Of a DNA stretch of 34,325 nucleotides, positions 23,247-32,576 are shown piece by piece (position 1 is the stretch's first letter; each line of letters opens with the position of its first letter). Where the stretch lies: positions 1 to 34,325 of the forward strand of contig JABFYH010000221.1 of NCBI GenBank assembly GCA_013361335.1. The letters are read 5' to 3'. Below the pieces are notes generated by a model. The model saw only the letters and a program-made list of their open reading frames with translations. It had not been told where the DNA came from and ran no database searches. The DNA comes from Gemmatimonadaceae bacterium (GTDB taxonomy: Bacteria; Gemmatimonadota; Gemmatimonadetes; Gemmatimonadales; Gemmatimonadaceae). The position numbers were made by a program, and so were the translations under genes.

Positions 23247-26200
23247 TTATGTCTGTCGGCCCGGAGCCTGGGGCCCCGCGTAGTACCGCAGCCCCGTTCC
23301 CATTCCGCGGAACCCAGCCTCCCGCAACGCCTCCGCCCATGGCGACGCCGACGCCCGCACGCCGTCGATGGTCTCCACGACCAGATCGCGCATCCGCCCG
23401 CGTCGTTGCCGAGCCACCAGGCGTTCCGCCAACGCCCGCGCCGAATCCCGCACTTCCGTCGCGGTCACCCCTTCCCCCACCCGCAGCTTCGTCCCCCGCC
23501 CCTCCGCCACCAGCACGATCCGGCCCGCCCGGGTCACCAGCAACGCTCCTGCCCCGCGCGGCCGCGCCAACGGGTCCGGTGTCGCCGCCCCGGGAGCGAG
23601 CGGCAGCGTGTATGGGTTCGCGGGATCGCTCGCCGCGAGCACCACCGGCGCCTCCTCCCCGGCCGGCTCCGCGCGCAACAGCTCCACCGCTTCCGGCAGC
23701 GCGAACTGCGCCCCGGCCAGACCGGCCACGAAGTAGCCGCGCCGCACGTCGCCCCGATACTCGAGCCGCTTGAGCTCGTGGTAGATCGCCCGCCACCCCA
23801 CTGCCGGCCGCTCCCGCCGCCACCAGTCCCGCGACACGATCCCGTACCGCGCGAGCCACTGCCGAGCGATCCGTTCCGCCAGCGTCTGTTCGTCCACGGC
23901 CGGCCCGAGCGTGCCCGCCGTGTGCACCAGCGACCAGCGGCCACCCCACGACGCCTGCGGCTCGCGATCGGGACGGCGCCATTTGGGAAGTCGTCGCGCG
24001 TTGATGCGGCGTTGCACGATCGGGCGAGCCGACGGCGTGAAGTCCGCCGGCAGCCAGCGCGTCGGATCCGGCTCGTCGCGGCGCTTCACCGGAAACACCG
24101 GCTTCCAGCGCAGCACGTCGCGCAGCGCGTCGACCGTGTCGTTCGTCGCGATCCCCGCCGCCACCAGCTCGCGCAGTGCATCACGGGTCTGCTGCGCCCC
24201 CAGCCCCGTCGCCGCCGACACGTCCGACGTGAACGACGCCCCCGACGAGCGCAGCGCCTCGCGTACCGCCCGCGCATTGTCGCTGAGCGCCGCGTCGTCC
24301 AGTGGATCGCCGAGCCACTGCCGCCCCGTCCCGCGCTCGAAGAAGCGGACGCGCCCGATCCGCTCCCCCGCTCCGCCCCCCTTCCGCTCGTCCGGAACCT
24401 CGGCCGCCCACACCAGCGCCCCCGACGCCGCGAGCCGCGCCAGCGCGTCCGGCTCGTAGTGCTCCAACCGCGCCGGCAGATAGTCGCGCTCCCACCCGTC
24501 GGCCGGTCGCGCCAGGCCGTAGAGCTGCCCCATCACCGCCGCCGCCCCGTCGCTCCCCTCGAGTCGCGTGTCCGCGGAGAGATGCTGCCAGCGCTGGAGG
24601 AAGCGCGCGAAGCGATCGATCCCGACCGCCTCGATCTGTTGTCGAGCCTTCGCCAGCTCTCGCCGACGCGCCTGCTCCAGCAGCCGACGCGAGCACCACC
24701 GCGGCACGTCGCGCACACCGCCGAACACACCGCGCACCAGCACGTCGTTCCGCTCCCATTCCTCGAGCCGCCGCTCGACCCACGCCGCGTCGAAGTCGTA
24801 GCGCGCCAGCACGTCGTCCACGCTCACCGGACCGGCCAGCGCGACGAACCGCGCCAGGATCTCCCGCCGCGCCGCCTTGGGGGTGAGCGCGGCCGTACGC
24901 AGCACTTCCGGCACGACGTCGACCGCCGCGCTGGGTTCGAGATCCACCCCCGAGGACACCGTCGCCATCGCCGCGTCGCCGAACGCGGCCGCGTAGCGCC
25001 GATAGCTGTCGACGAGCATGAAGCGCTGGGTGTGCCCCGTCGACGTCGGCACCTGCGCCGCGATGAGGCGTCCACTCGCCAGCAGCGCCGGCAGTGGATC
25101 TCCCCGCCGCCACTCGCCCTCCGGCGCGATTCGCGCCTCGAGCTCCGCGCGGGTCACGTCCCCCGCGCGATCGACGAGCATCGCCAGCTCGTCGGCGTCG
25201 CGCGCCTGACGCCCCACCGCCGTCCCACGCCGCCGCGCGAGCAGCTCGTCGAGCACGGCGAGCGTCAGATCGTCCGCTCCCTCGCCCCCCATCAGCTCAT
25301 CGAGCAGCGCCCGGTCCAGCGACAGCAGCGCCGCGCGCTCCTCGGCTCGCGGCGCATCCTTGCCGTACATGTGGTCGATCACGAACCCGAACTGCAGCGA
25401 TGCGGCGAAGGGCGACGGAATCTCCGTCTCCACCGTGCGGATCGTGATCGCCCCCGACGCGATCCGCTCCAGCACGTCGCGCAGCCCCGGCATGTCGAAC
25501 GCATCCTGCAGCACGTCACGGTAGGTCTCGATCAGGATCGGGAACGACGGATAGCCCCGCACCGCCTGCAGCAGGTCGAGCGACTTCAGCCGCTGGAGCC
25601 AGAGCGGCATCCGGCGACGCGGGTTGCCGCGCGGCAGCAGCAGCGCCCGCGCCGCATTCATGCGGAACCGTGCGCCGAACAGCGACGACTGGCCGACCTC
25701 CTCGAGCACCAGCCGCTCGGCATCCTCGACGCCGAGCGTGCGAATCGCCTCCACCGGCGGCGCGGCGCCCATGTCGGGCAGGCGGAGCATCAAGCCGTCG
25801 TCGGTCGTCTGCACCTGCGCGTCGATCCCCAGCTGCTCGCGCATGCGCCGGCCCAGCGCCATCCCCCACGGCGCATTGACCCGGCCGCCGAAGGGCGCGT
25901 GCAGCACCATCCGCACCGAGCCCACCTCGTCCCGGAAGTGCTCGAGCACGAGCCGCGTGTCGTCCGGAACGATGCGCGTGATCGCGCGCTGCGCCTGCAC
26001 GTACTCCACCAGCGAGCGCGTCGTCGGCTCGTCGGCGTGATGCGCGCGCTGGATCTCGGCCAGGTCGGTCAGCGTGCGCGCATCGTCGAGCTCTCGACGC
26101 AGCGCGCCGACGCGCGCCGTGAGGTGGCTCGAGCGCGCCATGAACTCCCCGTGCCAGAAGGGCATGCGCGCCGGCGCACCGGGCGCCGGCACGACGATCA

Positions 26201-27947
26201 CTCGATCGTGCTCGATCGCGCGGATCCGCCAGGTGCTCGAGCCGAGCTGGAAGGCATCGCCCACCCGCGACTCGTGCACGAACTCCTCGTCGAGCTCACC
26301 GAGCCGCGTCTTGTCGGCGAGGTTCACCGTGTACAACCCGCGGTCGGGGATCGTGCCACCGCTGATCGTCGCCACCATGCGGGCGCCACGGGTGGGCGTC
26401 AGGGTGTCGGCGACACGATCCCAATGCAACCGCGCGTCGAGCTCCGCTGCCACGTCGCTCGGATACTTCCCCGACAGCATGCCGAGCACTTCGTCGAATG
26501 CTCCACGGGTCAGGCTGTGATAGGGGTACGCCCGACGTACGAAATGAAACAGGTCGGCGCTCGTCCACTCCGGCGTATCGCTCGCCACGATCGCGACGAC
26601 GAGCTGCGCCAGCACGTCGAGCGCGTTCTGCACCACCTTGGTCGGCTCGACGTCACCCGTACGCATCGCGTCCAGGATCGCCAGCTGCTCCAGCGCGTCG
26701 TCCCGAAAGGTCGGCACGAACACTCCTCGACTCGTCGCGTCGAGCGAGTGGCCGGCGCGCCCCACGCGCTGCAGTGCCGCCGCCACACGCTTCGGGCTCT
26801 GGAGCTGCACCACCAGATCGACCGAGCCGACGTCGATGCCCAGCTCGAGGGAGCTCGTCGTCACCAGCGCGCGCAGCGCTCCCGCCTTGAGCCGCTCCTC
26901 GAGGAGGAAGCGGCGCTCGCGCGACAGCGAGCCATGATACGGCAGCGCGAGCTCCTCCTCGGCGAGCTGGTTCACCCGCGCCGCCATCCGCTCCGCCTGC
27001 GCGCGGTTGTTCACGAACACCAGCGTGGTGCGTGCGCTGCGAATCTGCTCCAACACCAGCGGCGCCACCGACGTCCAGATCGTCCCGCCGACGTTCGCCA
27101 GATCGTCCACCGGTGAGACGACGCGGGTCTCCATCCTCTTCACCAACCCGCAGTCCACGATCTGCACGGGGCGGAAGACGGCGGTCTGCCGGGTTGACGG
27201 TGAGACCGTCGCCGGGTGAGACGGGTTTGGCTCGCTGTCCGACCGTCCGACCATCAGACCGTCTGACTCCATCCCGCCGAGGAACCTCGCCACCTCGTCG
27301 AGCGGCCGCTGCGTCGCCGAGAGGCCGATGCGCTGCGGCGGCTCCGGCGCGACCGCGGCCAATCGCTCGAGGGTGAGCGCCAGATGCGCACCGCGCTTCG
27401 TGCCCGCCACCGCGTGGATCTCGTCCACGATCACGGCGCGCAGTGCGCTGAACATCGTCCGCCCGCGCTCGCTCGTGAGCAGGATGTGCAACGATTCCGG
27501 CGTCGTGATCAGGATGTGCGGCGTCTTGCGCAGCATCCTCGCTCGCGCGCTGCTCGGCGTGTCGCCAGTGCGCACCGCGACACGGATCTCCGGAAACTTC
27601 GCCCCCGCCGCCTCGAATCGCGCCTTGAGCTGGCCGAGCGGCATCTCGAGGTTCCGCTGAACGTCGTTGTTCAGCGCCTTGAGCGGCGACACGTACAGCA
27701 GGTGCACCGCATTGGCGAGCGGCGCGTCGAGCCCCTCGGTGATCAGCGCGTTCAGCTCCCAGAGGAACGCCGCGAGCGTCTTGCCCGTCCCGGTGGGCGC
27801 GAGGATCAGCGTGTCCTCACCACGCGCGATCGCCGGCCACCCCGCGCGCTGCGGCGCCGACGGCTCGCCGACGGTCTCGGTGAACCAGCGGTGGACGACT
27901 GGATGGAATTCGGCGAGCGGGCCGTTCGTGGAGGCGGTGGCGGACAT
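23247..27947 (-). CDS. lhr: Lhr-family ATP-dependent helicase, long form
   Basis: This 1566-residue superfamily 2 helicase translocates on single-stranded DNA and acts in DNA repair or stress. Walker A is APTGTGKT (50-57), Walker B is DEIH (175-178), motif III is SAT (210-212), and the second RecA domain carries the HSLDATSRG-type motif region. The Lhr winged-helix and beta-barrel core extends to about 870, and the long C-terminal half corresponds to Lhr-CTD; E. coli Lhr is about 1540 residues. No signal. Residues 226-256, between FLGG and RPVQIVD, are a repeat-derived insertion. No Shine-Dalgarno is evident before the ATG at 27947. It lies 88 nt downstream of the histidine kinase gene. Confidence 0.92.
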   Translation of the reverse strand: MSATASTNGPLAEFHPVVHRWFTETVGEPSAPQRAGWPAIARGEDTLILAPTGTGKTLAAFLWELNALITEGLDAPLANAVHLLYVSPLKALNNDVQRNLEMPLGQLKARFEAAGAKFPEIRVAVRTGDTPSSARARMLRKTPHILITTPESLHILLTSERGRTMFSALRAVIVDEIHAVAGTKRGAHLALTLERLAAVAPEPPQRIGLSATQRPLDEVARFLGGMESDGLMVGRSDSEPNPSHPATVSPSTRQTAVFRPVQIVDCGLVKRMETRVVSPVDDLANVGGTIWTSVAPLVLEQIRSARTTLVFVNNRAQAERMAARVNQLAEEELALPYHGSLSRERRFLLEERLKAGALRALVTTSSLELGIDVGSVDLVVQLQSPKRVAAALQRVGRAGHSLDATSRGVFVPTFRDDALEQLAILDAMRTGDVEPTKVVQNALDVLAQLVVAIVASDTPEWTSADLFHFVRRAYPYHSLTRGAFDEVLGMLSGKYPSDVAAELDARLHWDRVADTLTPTRGARMVATISGGTIPDRGLYTVNLADKTRLGELDEEFVHESRVGDAFQLGSSTWRIRAIEHDRVIVVPAPGAPARMPFWHGEFMARSSHLTARVGALRRELDDARTLTDLAEIQRAHHADEPTTRSLVEYVQAQRAITRIVPDDTRLVLEHFRDEVGSVRMVLHAPFGGRVNAPWGMALGRRMREQLGIDAQVQTTDDGLMLRLPDMGAAPPVEAIRTLGVEDAERLVLEEVGQSSLFGARFRMNAARALLLPRGNPRRRMPLWLQRLKSLDLLQAVRGYPSFPILIETYRDVLQDAFDMPGLRDVLERIASGAITIRTVETEIPSPFAASLQFGFVIDHMYGKDAPRAEERAALLSLDRALLDELMGGEGADDLTLAVLDELLARRRGTAVGRQARDADELAMLVDRAGDVTRAELEARIAPEGEWRRGDPLPALLASGRLIAAQVPTSTGHTQRFMLVDSYRRYAAAFGDAAMATVSSGVDLEPSAAVDVVPEVLRTAALTPKAARREILARFVALAGPVSVDDVLARYDFDAAWVERRLEEWERNDVLVRGVFGGVRDVPRWCSRRLLEQARRRELAKARQQIEAVGIDRFARFLQRWQHLSADTRLEGSDGAAAVMGQLYGLARPADGWERDYLPARLEHYEPDALARLAASGALVWAAEVPDERKGGGAGERIGRVRFFERGTGRQWLGDPLDDAALSDNARAVREALRSSGASFTSDVSAATGLGAQQTRDALRELVAAGIATNDTVDALRDVLRWKPVFPVKRRDEPDPTRWLPADFTPSARPIVQRRINARRLPKWRRPDREPQASWGGRWSLVHTAGTLGPAVDEQTLAERIARQWLARYGIVSRDWWRRERPAVGWRAIYHELKRLEYRGDVRRGYFVAGLAGAQFALPEAVELLRAEPAGEEAPVVLAASDPANPYTLPLAPGAATPDPLARPRGAGALLVTRAGRIVLVAEGRGTKLRVGEGVTATEVRDSARALAERLVARQRRGRMRDLVVETIDGVRASASPWAEALREAGFRGMGTGLRYYAGPQAPGRQT
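27180..27272. repeat. Octamer repeat array inside lhr coding sequence
   Basis: At 27241-27264 are the units GACCGTCC, GACCATCA and GACCGTCT. Next to them, at 27196-27232, are GACGGTGAGACCGTC (an inverted repeat) and GGGTGAGACGGG. The tract encodes lhr residues 226-256 (Ser/Thr/Pro/Asp-rich), which typical Lhr proteins lack between motif III and the second domain. The frame stays open through it. Confidence 0.65.
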
Positions 27948-28002
27948 CGTGCGCGTCTGTTGCGATATCCGTGCGAGCAGCGGAAAGACCGCGTCGCTCG
28001 CT

Positions 28003-28024
28003 GGCGTCGCTCCGCGGCGACGCC
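28003..28024 (-). terminator. Hairpin after the histidine kinase gene
   Basis: GGCGTCGC (28003-28010) pairs with GCGACGCC (28017-28024) around a 6-nt loop, in the 88-bp gap between the kinase stop and the lhr start. A short TCTTTCC follows about 20 nt further on the minus strand. It could attenuate read-through into lhr; evidence is modest. Confidence 0.4.
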
Positions 28025-28035
28025 CTGACGAGCTG

Positions 28036-29319
28036 CTATCCCGCCGCCGGCGCTTCGTTGATCTCCGGCGTCACCTCCGGCCGCCGCGTGCCCGCCGCCG
28101 CGGCATCCTCCTCGCGCCGCGAGGGCAGGGAGAACGCGAACACGCTGCCCCCCTCCGGCGGAAACTCCGCCCAGCTTCGTCCGCCGAGCGACGCCACCGT
28201 CTCCTGCACGATGTTGAGGCCGAGCCCCGTCCCCTCGGCCGTCACCGAATCGTTGTGGGCGCGAAAGAACTGCTCGAACAGATGCTCGCGCGCCTTTGGC
28301 GGCACCCCGATGCCGTTGTCGCGCACCCGCACGATCAGCTCCCCCTCGCGCGTCGATGTGGGGACGATGAGCTCCCCCGACACGTCGACGAACCGCTCCG
28401 GCTTCTTCGGGTCCGCATACTTGATCGCGTTGGAGATGTAGTTCGCCAGGCACAGCTCCACCGCCGCCGCGTCCACCTCCACCGTGGGGATGTCGGGGTC
28501 GATGCGCACCTCGATGCCGCCCAGCTTGGCCGCGTCGCGAAGCTGCCGAATCACCTCGGCCGCCGCCTGCGGGAGGAGGACGTTCCGCTGCCGCCGGGAG
28601 TCGCCCTCCAGTCGCGACAACGCCGTGAGGTTCTCGAGCACCCGCTGCAGCCCCTCACCATTCTGGGCGATGATGCGCAGGAAGCGCTCGCGCTGCGCCG
28701 GCTCCAGCCACGGCTCGCCCAGCAGCGTCGACGCACCGCGAATCGCGCCGACGCGGTTCTTCAGCTCGTGCGACACCATGCGGTTGAAGCGGCGCAGCCG
28801 TTCCTCGCGCTGGCGCACCTGCTCGCTCGACACCCGGAGAAAATGCGTCATCGTCGCCTGGCGGATGTCGTCCGTCGCTTCGGCCACCCGACGCCACACC
28901 CGGGCCACGGCGTCCGGCGTCACCACCTCGGCCGGCATGCGCGCCAGCGCCTCGCCGAGGTAGGTGAACAGGATCCCGGAGAGGATCTCGTGCTCCTTGA
29001 GGATCTGATACGCGTCGAATCCCTGCGCATGGCGGAGGGCGCCAAGCTCCATCGCCTTCCCTTCCACCGGCCCGTGCCCCTCGAGGTCCACCCCCTCGGA
29101 TTCCACGTAGGCGGCGATGCCATCGACCAGCAGCGGCACGTGGTCCAGCAGCTCGTCGGTGGGGAAGAGGAGGTTCTGGTCGACCGTCACCCGGGCGACG
29201 ATGCGGTCCAGCCAGCGGCGGACGATGTCGGTCCGGGCGGCGCGCAGCTCGGCCGCAAGCAGCGTGGCGAGGCGCGTGGGCGCGTGGGGGGGAGTGGTCG
29301 TGGGACGGCTGGCGTCCAT
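28036..29319 (-). CDS. Soluble sensor histidine kinase with RsbRD-like N-terminus
   Basis: This 427-residue kinase has no membrane segment. The N-terminal 160 residues are all helical and resemble the RsbT co-antagonist (RsbRD) N-terminal domain. A HisKA domain follows with H184 in MVSHELKN, then HATPase_c with the N-box (LANYISNAIKYA, N293/N297), G1 DNGIG (334-338) and G2 GTGLGLN (363-369). The C-terminal tail is Ala/Glu/Pro-rich. I chose M at 29319 (AGGA about 10 nt upstream); a start at 29364 would add 15 residues. No response regulator lies beside it, so it is an orphan whose stimulus and partner are unknown. It is divergent from the M28 gene. Confidence 0.88.
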   Translation of the reverse strand: MDASRPTTTPPHAPTRLATLLAAELRAARTDIVRRWLDRIVARVTVDQNLLFPTDELLDHVPLLVDGIAAYVESEGVDLEGHGPVEGKAMELGALRHAQGFDAYQILKEHEILSGILFTYLGEALARMPAEVVTPDAVARVWRRVAEATDDIRQATMTHFLRVSSEQVRQREERLRRFNRMVSHELKNRVGAIRGASTLLGEPWLEPAQRERFLRIIAQNGEGLQRVLENLTALSRLEGDSRRQRNVLLPQAAAEVIRQLRDAAKLGGIEVRIDPDIPTVEVDAAAVELCLANYISNAIKYADPKKPERFVDVSGELIVPTSTREGELIVRVRDNGIGVPPKAREHLFEQFFRAHNDSVTAEGTGLGLNIVQETVASLGGRSWAEFPPEGGSVFAFSLPSRREEDAAAAGTRRPEVTPEINEAPAAG

Positions 29320-29459
29320 GTCGGTCCGTTCCTGCCCTGGGAGTGTTCCTGCGTCTACTATCAAGGATAACGTGCGCCAGCGGCACGAGCCCGCGCGCCG
29401 TATTCATCCAGCCACCCGGTCGCCACCGTACCGCTGGCGCCACTCTCACCGCCACGCTG

Positions 29460-31106
29460 ATGATGCGTCGTCTCTTCTGTTTTGCCGTCGCTGTAACCCT
29501 GCCGCTGGCCGCTCCGTTCCACGGCGTCGCCGCGCAGACCTTCCCCACCGACGACCCGATACTCAGGCGCATCTGGGCCATCGGCATGGACAGCTCGCGC
29601 ACCATGGAGCTGTCCAGCGCGCTGCTCGACTCCATCGGTCCACGCCTCGCCGGCTCGCCGGGACAGAAGCGCGCCCAGGACTGGCTCATCAGAACGTACG
29701 CGAGCATGGGCATCCCCGCGAAGAACGAGCAGTACGGCACCTGGCGGGGCTGGCGGCGCGGGTGGACCCATGTCGACCTCGTGAGCCCCCGCGTTCGCAC
29801 CCTCGAGGCGACGATGGTGGGCTACAGCCCGGGCACCGGCGGCAAGGACGTCACCGCCGGCACCATCGTGCTGCCCCGCTTCCCCGACAGCGCCGCGTTC
29901 GTGCGGTGGCTGCCGCAGGCGAGAGGGAAGCTGGTCCTCGTAAGTGCGCCGCTGCCCAGCTGCCGCCCCACCGCCGACTGGACGGAGTTCGCAACCGCGG
30001 CGAGCCGCGCACGGATGGACAGCCTGCGTGCCGAGGTGACGCGTGAATGGAGCAGCCCGAACGTGCGGGGCACCGGGTACAGCCTCGCCCTCGCCGGCGG
30101 CGGCCTGGGGCTGCGGCTCGACGAGGCCGGCGTCGCCGGCGTCATCACCTCGCGGCCGACGAATGCCGTGGGGACACGCAGCGTGTTCGAGACCTACAAC
30201 ACGCGGTCGCCCACGCTGAGCCTGTCGTGCGAGGACTACGGCCTGCTCTTCCGCCTCACCGAGCGCGGGAGCAATCCGCAGGTCCGCATGAACCTCGACG
30301 CGGAGCTCCTCGGTGAGCAGCCGATGGCGAACACCATCGCCACGGTGCGCGGCACGCAGAAGCCCAACGAGTACGTGATGCTCTCCGCCCACTTCGATTC
30401 GTGGGACGGCGCGAGCGGTGCCACCGACAACGGCACGGGCACCATCACCATGCTGGAGGCGATGCGCATCCTGCGGCAGGTCTACCCGAACCCGAAGCGC
30501 ACGATCGTCGCCGGTCACTGGACGGGCGAGGAGAACGGGCTCGTTGGCTCGAAGGCGTTTCGCGAGGATCACCCCGAGATCGTCGCCGGCCTGCAGGCGC
30601 TGTTCAATCAGGACAATGGCACGGGCCGTATCGTGCGAATGGACGCCTCCGGTCTCGTGGACGGCGACGTCCACCTGCGCAGCTACATCGCCAAGCTGCC
30701 GACCGAATTCCAGCAGCAGATCCAGTACGGCGGACCCGGCGTGCCGAGTGGCGGCGGGAGCGACAACGCCTCGTTTGCCTGCGCGGGGCTGCCCGGCTTC
30801 TCGCTCGGCTCCCTGAACTGGAATTACGGGAACGAGACCTGGCACACGGAGCGCGATACGTACGACAAGATCGCCTTCGACGACCTGAAGGCGAACGCCG
30901 TGCTCACGGCGATGCTGGTGTATCTCGCCAGCGAGGATCCGACGCTCATCGGGCGCGAGCGGGTCGACATCGTGAAGGCGGTGGAGGAGCAGCGCGCGCG
31001 CTTCGCGCAGCAGAACCCCACTGCCGCACGTCCGACTGGTCCGCAGACGCCGCCAGCGTGGCCGGCGTGCGGGACGGCGCCGAGGAAGACGAATCCGCGA
31101 CTGTGA
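29460..31106 (+). CDS. Exported M28-family zinc aminopeptidase
   Basis: This 548-residue peptidase is predicted to release N-terminal residues or cleave small peptides outside the cytoplasm. It has a signal peptide (1-26, ending GVAAQ) and an insert resembling a PA domain (about 120-270). The dizinc centre is complete: H311 (SAHFD), D323 (TDNGTG), catalytic E357, E358, D385 (NQDNG) and H462 (WHTERD). The C-terminus is Pro/Ala-rich. The start is ATG 29460 or 29463; no Shine-Dalgarno is seen, and the open frame upstream has no signal. It is divergent from the histidine kinase and convergent with blaI. Confidence 0.92.
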   Translation: MMRRLFCFAVAVTLPLAAPFHGVAAQTFPTDDPILRRIWAIGMDSSRTMELSSALLDSIGPRLAGSPGQKRAQDWLIRTYASMGIPAKNEQYGTWRGWRRGWTHVDLVSPRVRTLEATMVGYSPGTGGKDVTAGTIVLPRFPDSAAFVRWLPQARGKLVLVSAPLPSCRPTADWTEFATAASRARMDSLRAEVTREWSSPNVRGTGYSLALAGGGLGLRLDEAGVAGVITSRPTNAVGTRSVFETYNTRSPTLSLSCEDYGLLFRLTERGSNPQVRMNLDAELLGEQPMANTIATVRGTQKPNEYVMLSAHFDSWDGASGATDNGTGTITMLEAMRILRQVYPNPKRTIVAGHWTGEENGLVGSKAFREDHPEIVAGLQALFNQDNGTGRIVRMDASGLVDGDVHLRSYIAKLPTEFQQQIQYGGPGVPSGGGSDNASFACAGLPGFSLGSLNWNYGNETWHTERDTYDKIAFDDLKANAVLTAMLVYLASEDPTLIGRERVDIVKAVEEQRARFAQQNPTAARPTGPQTPPAWPACGTAPRKTNPRL

Positions 31107-31246
31107 CCCCATCCAGGATCCGCTCCACTTTCCGATCAGGTGAACAACCGTCTCGCGACGAACGTCGAGCTCCGGCGGGTCGGGCTGCCCGTGCTCGATC
31201 CGGCATGCCTCGAGCCCAAGGGGTGTGCTCCACGGCCATGAAGCGG

Positions 31247-31277
31247 GTCGCGCGAGAGGCAGCGTGCCTCGCGCGAC
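31247..31277. terminator. Hairpin terminator between convergent M28 and BlaI genes
   Basis: GTCGCGCGA plus GGCA pairs with TGCC plus TCGCGCGAC, a 13-bp stem with one 2-nt bulge and a 3-nt loop. It ends at the BlaI stop codon. The 140 bp between it and the M28 stop hold no other feature that I can recognise. Confidence 0.6.
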
Positions 31278-31651
31278 TACCGCCGTTTCGTCGCGCGCTT
31301 CAGCAGCTCCCGCATGCGTGTCAGCTCCTTCTCCGAGAGCCGCGTCTGATCCACGAGGTGGGCGAGCAGCTTGATCGGCGATCCGCCGTACACCTTCTCC
31401 AGCAATCGGCTGAGCGCGGACTCGCCAGCCGTCTCGGCGTCGACCACGGGGAAGTAGACGTGTGTCTTCCCCTCCCCCCGCCGGTGAGAGACGTAGCCCT
31501 TGAGCTCCAGCGTGCGGATCATGCTGGAGATGCTCGTGTAGGCGAGAGCGGGGTCCACCTGGTCGCGCACCTCGGTGACCGTCGCCTCGCCCAGCTCCCA
31601 CAGCACGCTCATGATGTCCAGCTCGCGTTGAGTCAGACGCAGCTCCGTCAT
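31277..31651 (-). CDS. BlaI/MecI/CopY-family repressor
   Basis: This 124-residue winged-helix regulator binds operator DNA as a dimer. The N-terminus LTQRELDIMSVLWELG and the recognition region YTSISSMIRTLELKGYV (about 39-55) are typical, followed by the wing (HRRGEGKTHVYFPVV) and a helical dimerisation region. Family members are inactivated by cleavage, often set off by an M56 peptidase. Its ATG overlaps the stop of the M56 gene by 4 nt (ATGA). It is likely to bind the ACTTAGTTATT sites at 32577-32587 and 32693-32703, so it should control its own operon and the divergent membrane operon (inference). Confidence 0.9.
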   Translation of the reverse strand: MTELRLTQRELDIMSVLWELGEATVTEVRDQVDPALAYTSISSMIRTLELKGYVSHRRGEGKTHVYFPVVDAETAGESALSRLLEKVYGGSPIKLLAHLVDQTRLSEKELTRMRELLKRATKRR

Positions 31652-32553
31652 CGGCCGATCACAGGGTGCGGCAGCAGGAGCACGACCAGCAGCAGCCCCA
31701 GGGCGAGCAGGGGCAGCAGGACGCGCTGGAGCTGCCGCAGTGGCGTCGGCGCGAGCAGCACGGTGAGGCGCCGCTCCAGCATGCCGACCCCACCGAGCAG
31801 TCCGGGCTGAAGCCGCGGGCCACGGCGCGCGGCTTCCGCCACCTGCAGCAGCAGCGCTCCATACGTCGGCGCGTCGCCGAGCGACCTCACCACGCGGCTG
31901 TCGCAATCCATCTCGACGGCGAGGTGCAGGCGCCGCAGCTGCCACCAGAGCGCGAGGTTCCAGGGGAGCAGGATGAGCGTCAACGACAGCGCGAACAGAA
32001 CCCGCGCATCGTGCGCCCGCCGGTGCTCCTCCTCGTGGCGGAGCACGTAGCGCCGCTGGGCCGCTGGCAGCGCGAGCACCCAGCGCGGCACCAGCACGCG
32101 GGAGCGCCAGAGACCGATGGTGGCCGGCCCCATCCGCTCGGTGACCAGCACGGGCACCCCGTCCACGACGGTGGGCCGGCCGCCGTTCTGGCGCTCTCCC
32201 CGTGACAGGTGAATCGCCGCGGCCACCCAGCCCATGCTGAGGAGACTCCAGAGGATCACGGCCCCGGAGGTCGTCAGCCAGACGCGGTTGACGACGCCGT
32301 TGAACGAATCGATGTGGACCCACCATGCGCGATCGAGCACCGGGCGCATCCCACTGCCGGCGTGGTGCGGGGTGGGGTCGGCGAGGATCCAGGCATGACG
32401 CACGCGATAGACGGCGGGGAGGGTCATCGAGACGGCGATGGCGGCGCACCACACCCAGCGGCGCGGCCAGGCCGCGGGCAGCGCCCGCTCGACGAGCATC
32501 GCCGCGACGCCGAGGCAGGCCCCGATGACGTTCACGTAGAGGATGCAGAGCAT
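31648..32553 (-). CDS. M56-family membrane metallopeptidase (BlaR1-like, no sensor domain)
   Basis: This 301-residue membrane protein has hydrophobic segments at about 5-20, 33-50, 95-115, 185-203 and 278-297. The zinc motif H173-E-E-E-H177 and E214 (in EMDCDSR) form a gluzincin site, with D and R following as in BlaR1. It stops about where BlaR1 begins its extracellular penicillin-sensor domain, so it may sense through its own membrane region or a partner. GGAG lies 8 nt upstream of the ATG. It is the first gene of the M56-BlaI operon, the reverse of the usual repressor-first order. Confidence 0.88.
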   Translation of the reverse strand: MLCILYVNVIGACLGVAAMLVERALPAAWPRRWVWCAAIAVSMTLPAVYRVRHAWILADPTPHHAGSGMRPVLDRAWWVHIDSFNGVVNRVWLTTSGAVILWSLLSMGWVAAAIHLSRGERQNGGRPTVVDGVPVLVTERMGPATIGLWRSRVLVPRWVLALPAAQRRYVLRHEEEHRRAHDARVLFALSLTLILLPWNLALWWQLRRLHLAVEMDCDSRVVRSLGDAPTYGALLLQVAEAARRGPRLQPGLLGGVGMLERRLTVLLAPTPLRQLQRVLLPLLALGLLLVVLLLPHPVIGR

Positions 32554-32576
32554 GCGGCGATCTCCGAGCGACGACG

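Noticed and set aside
23406..27116. A 1236-codon plus-strand open frame antisense to lhr
   Set aside because: It is Arg/His/Pro-rich with no family features. Such shadows are expected opposite high-GC genes, and lhr has all helicase motifs.
31277..32553. Beta-lactam sensing BlaR1-BlaI system
   Set aside because: The M56 protein lacks the penicillin-sensor domain and no beta-lactamase gene is in the regulated region.
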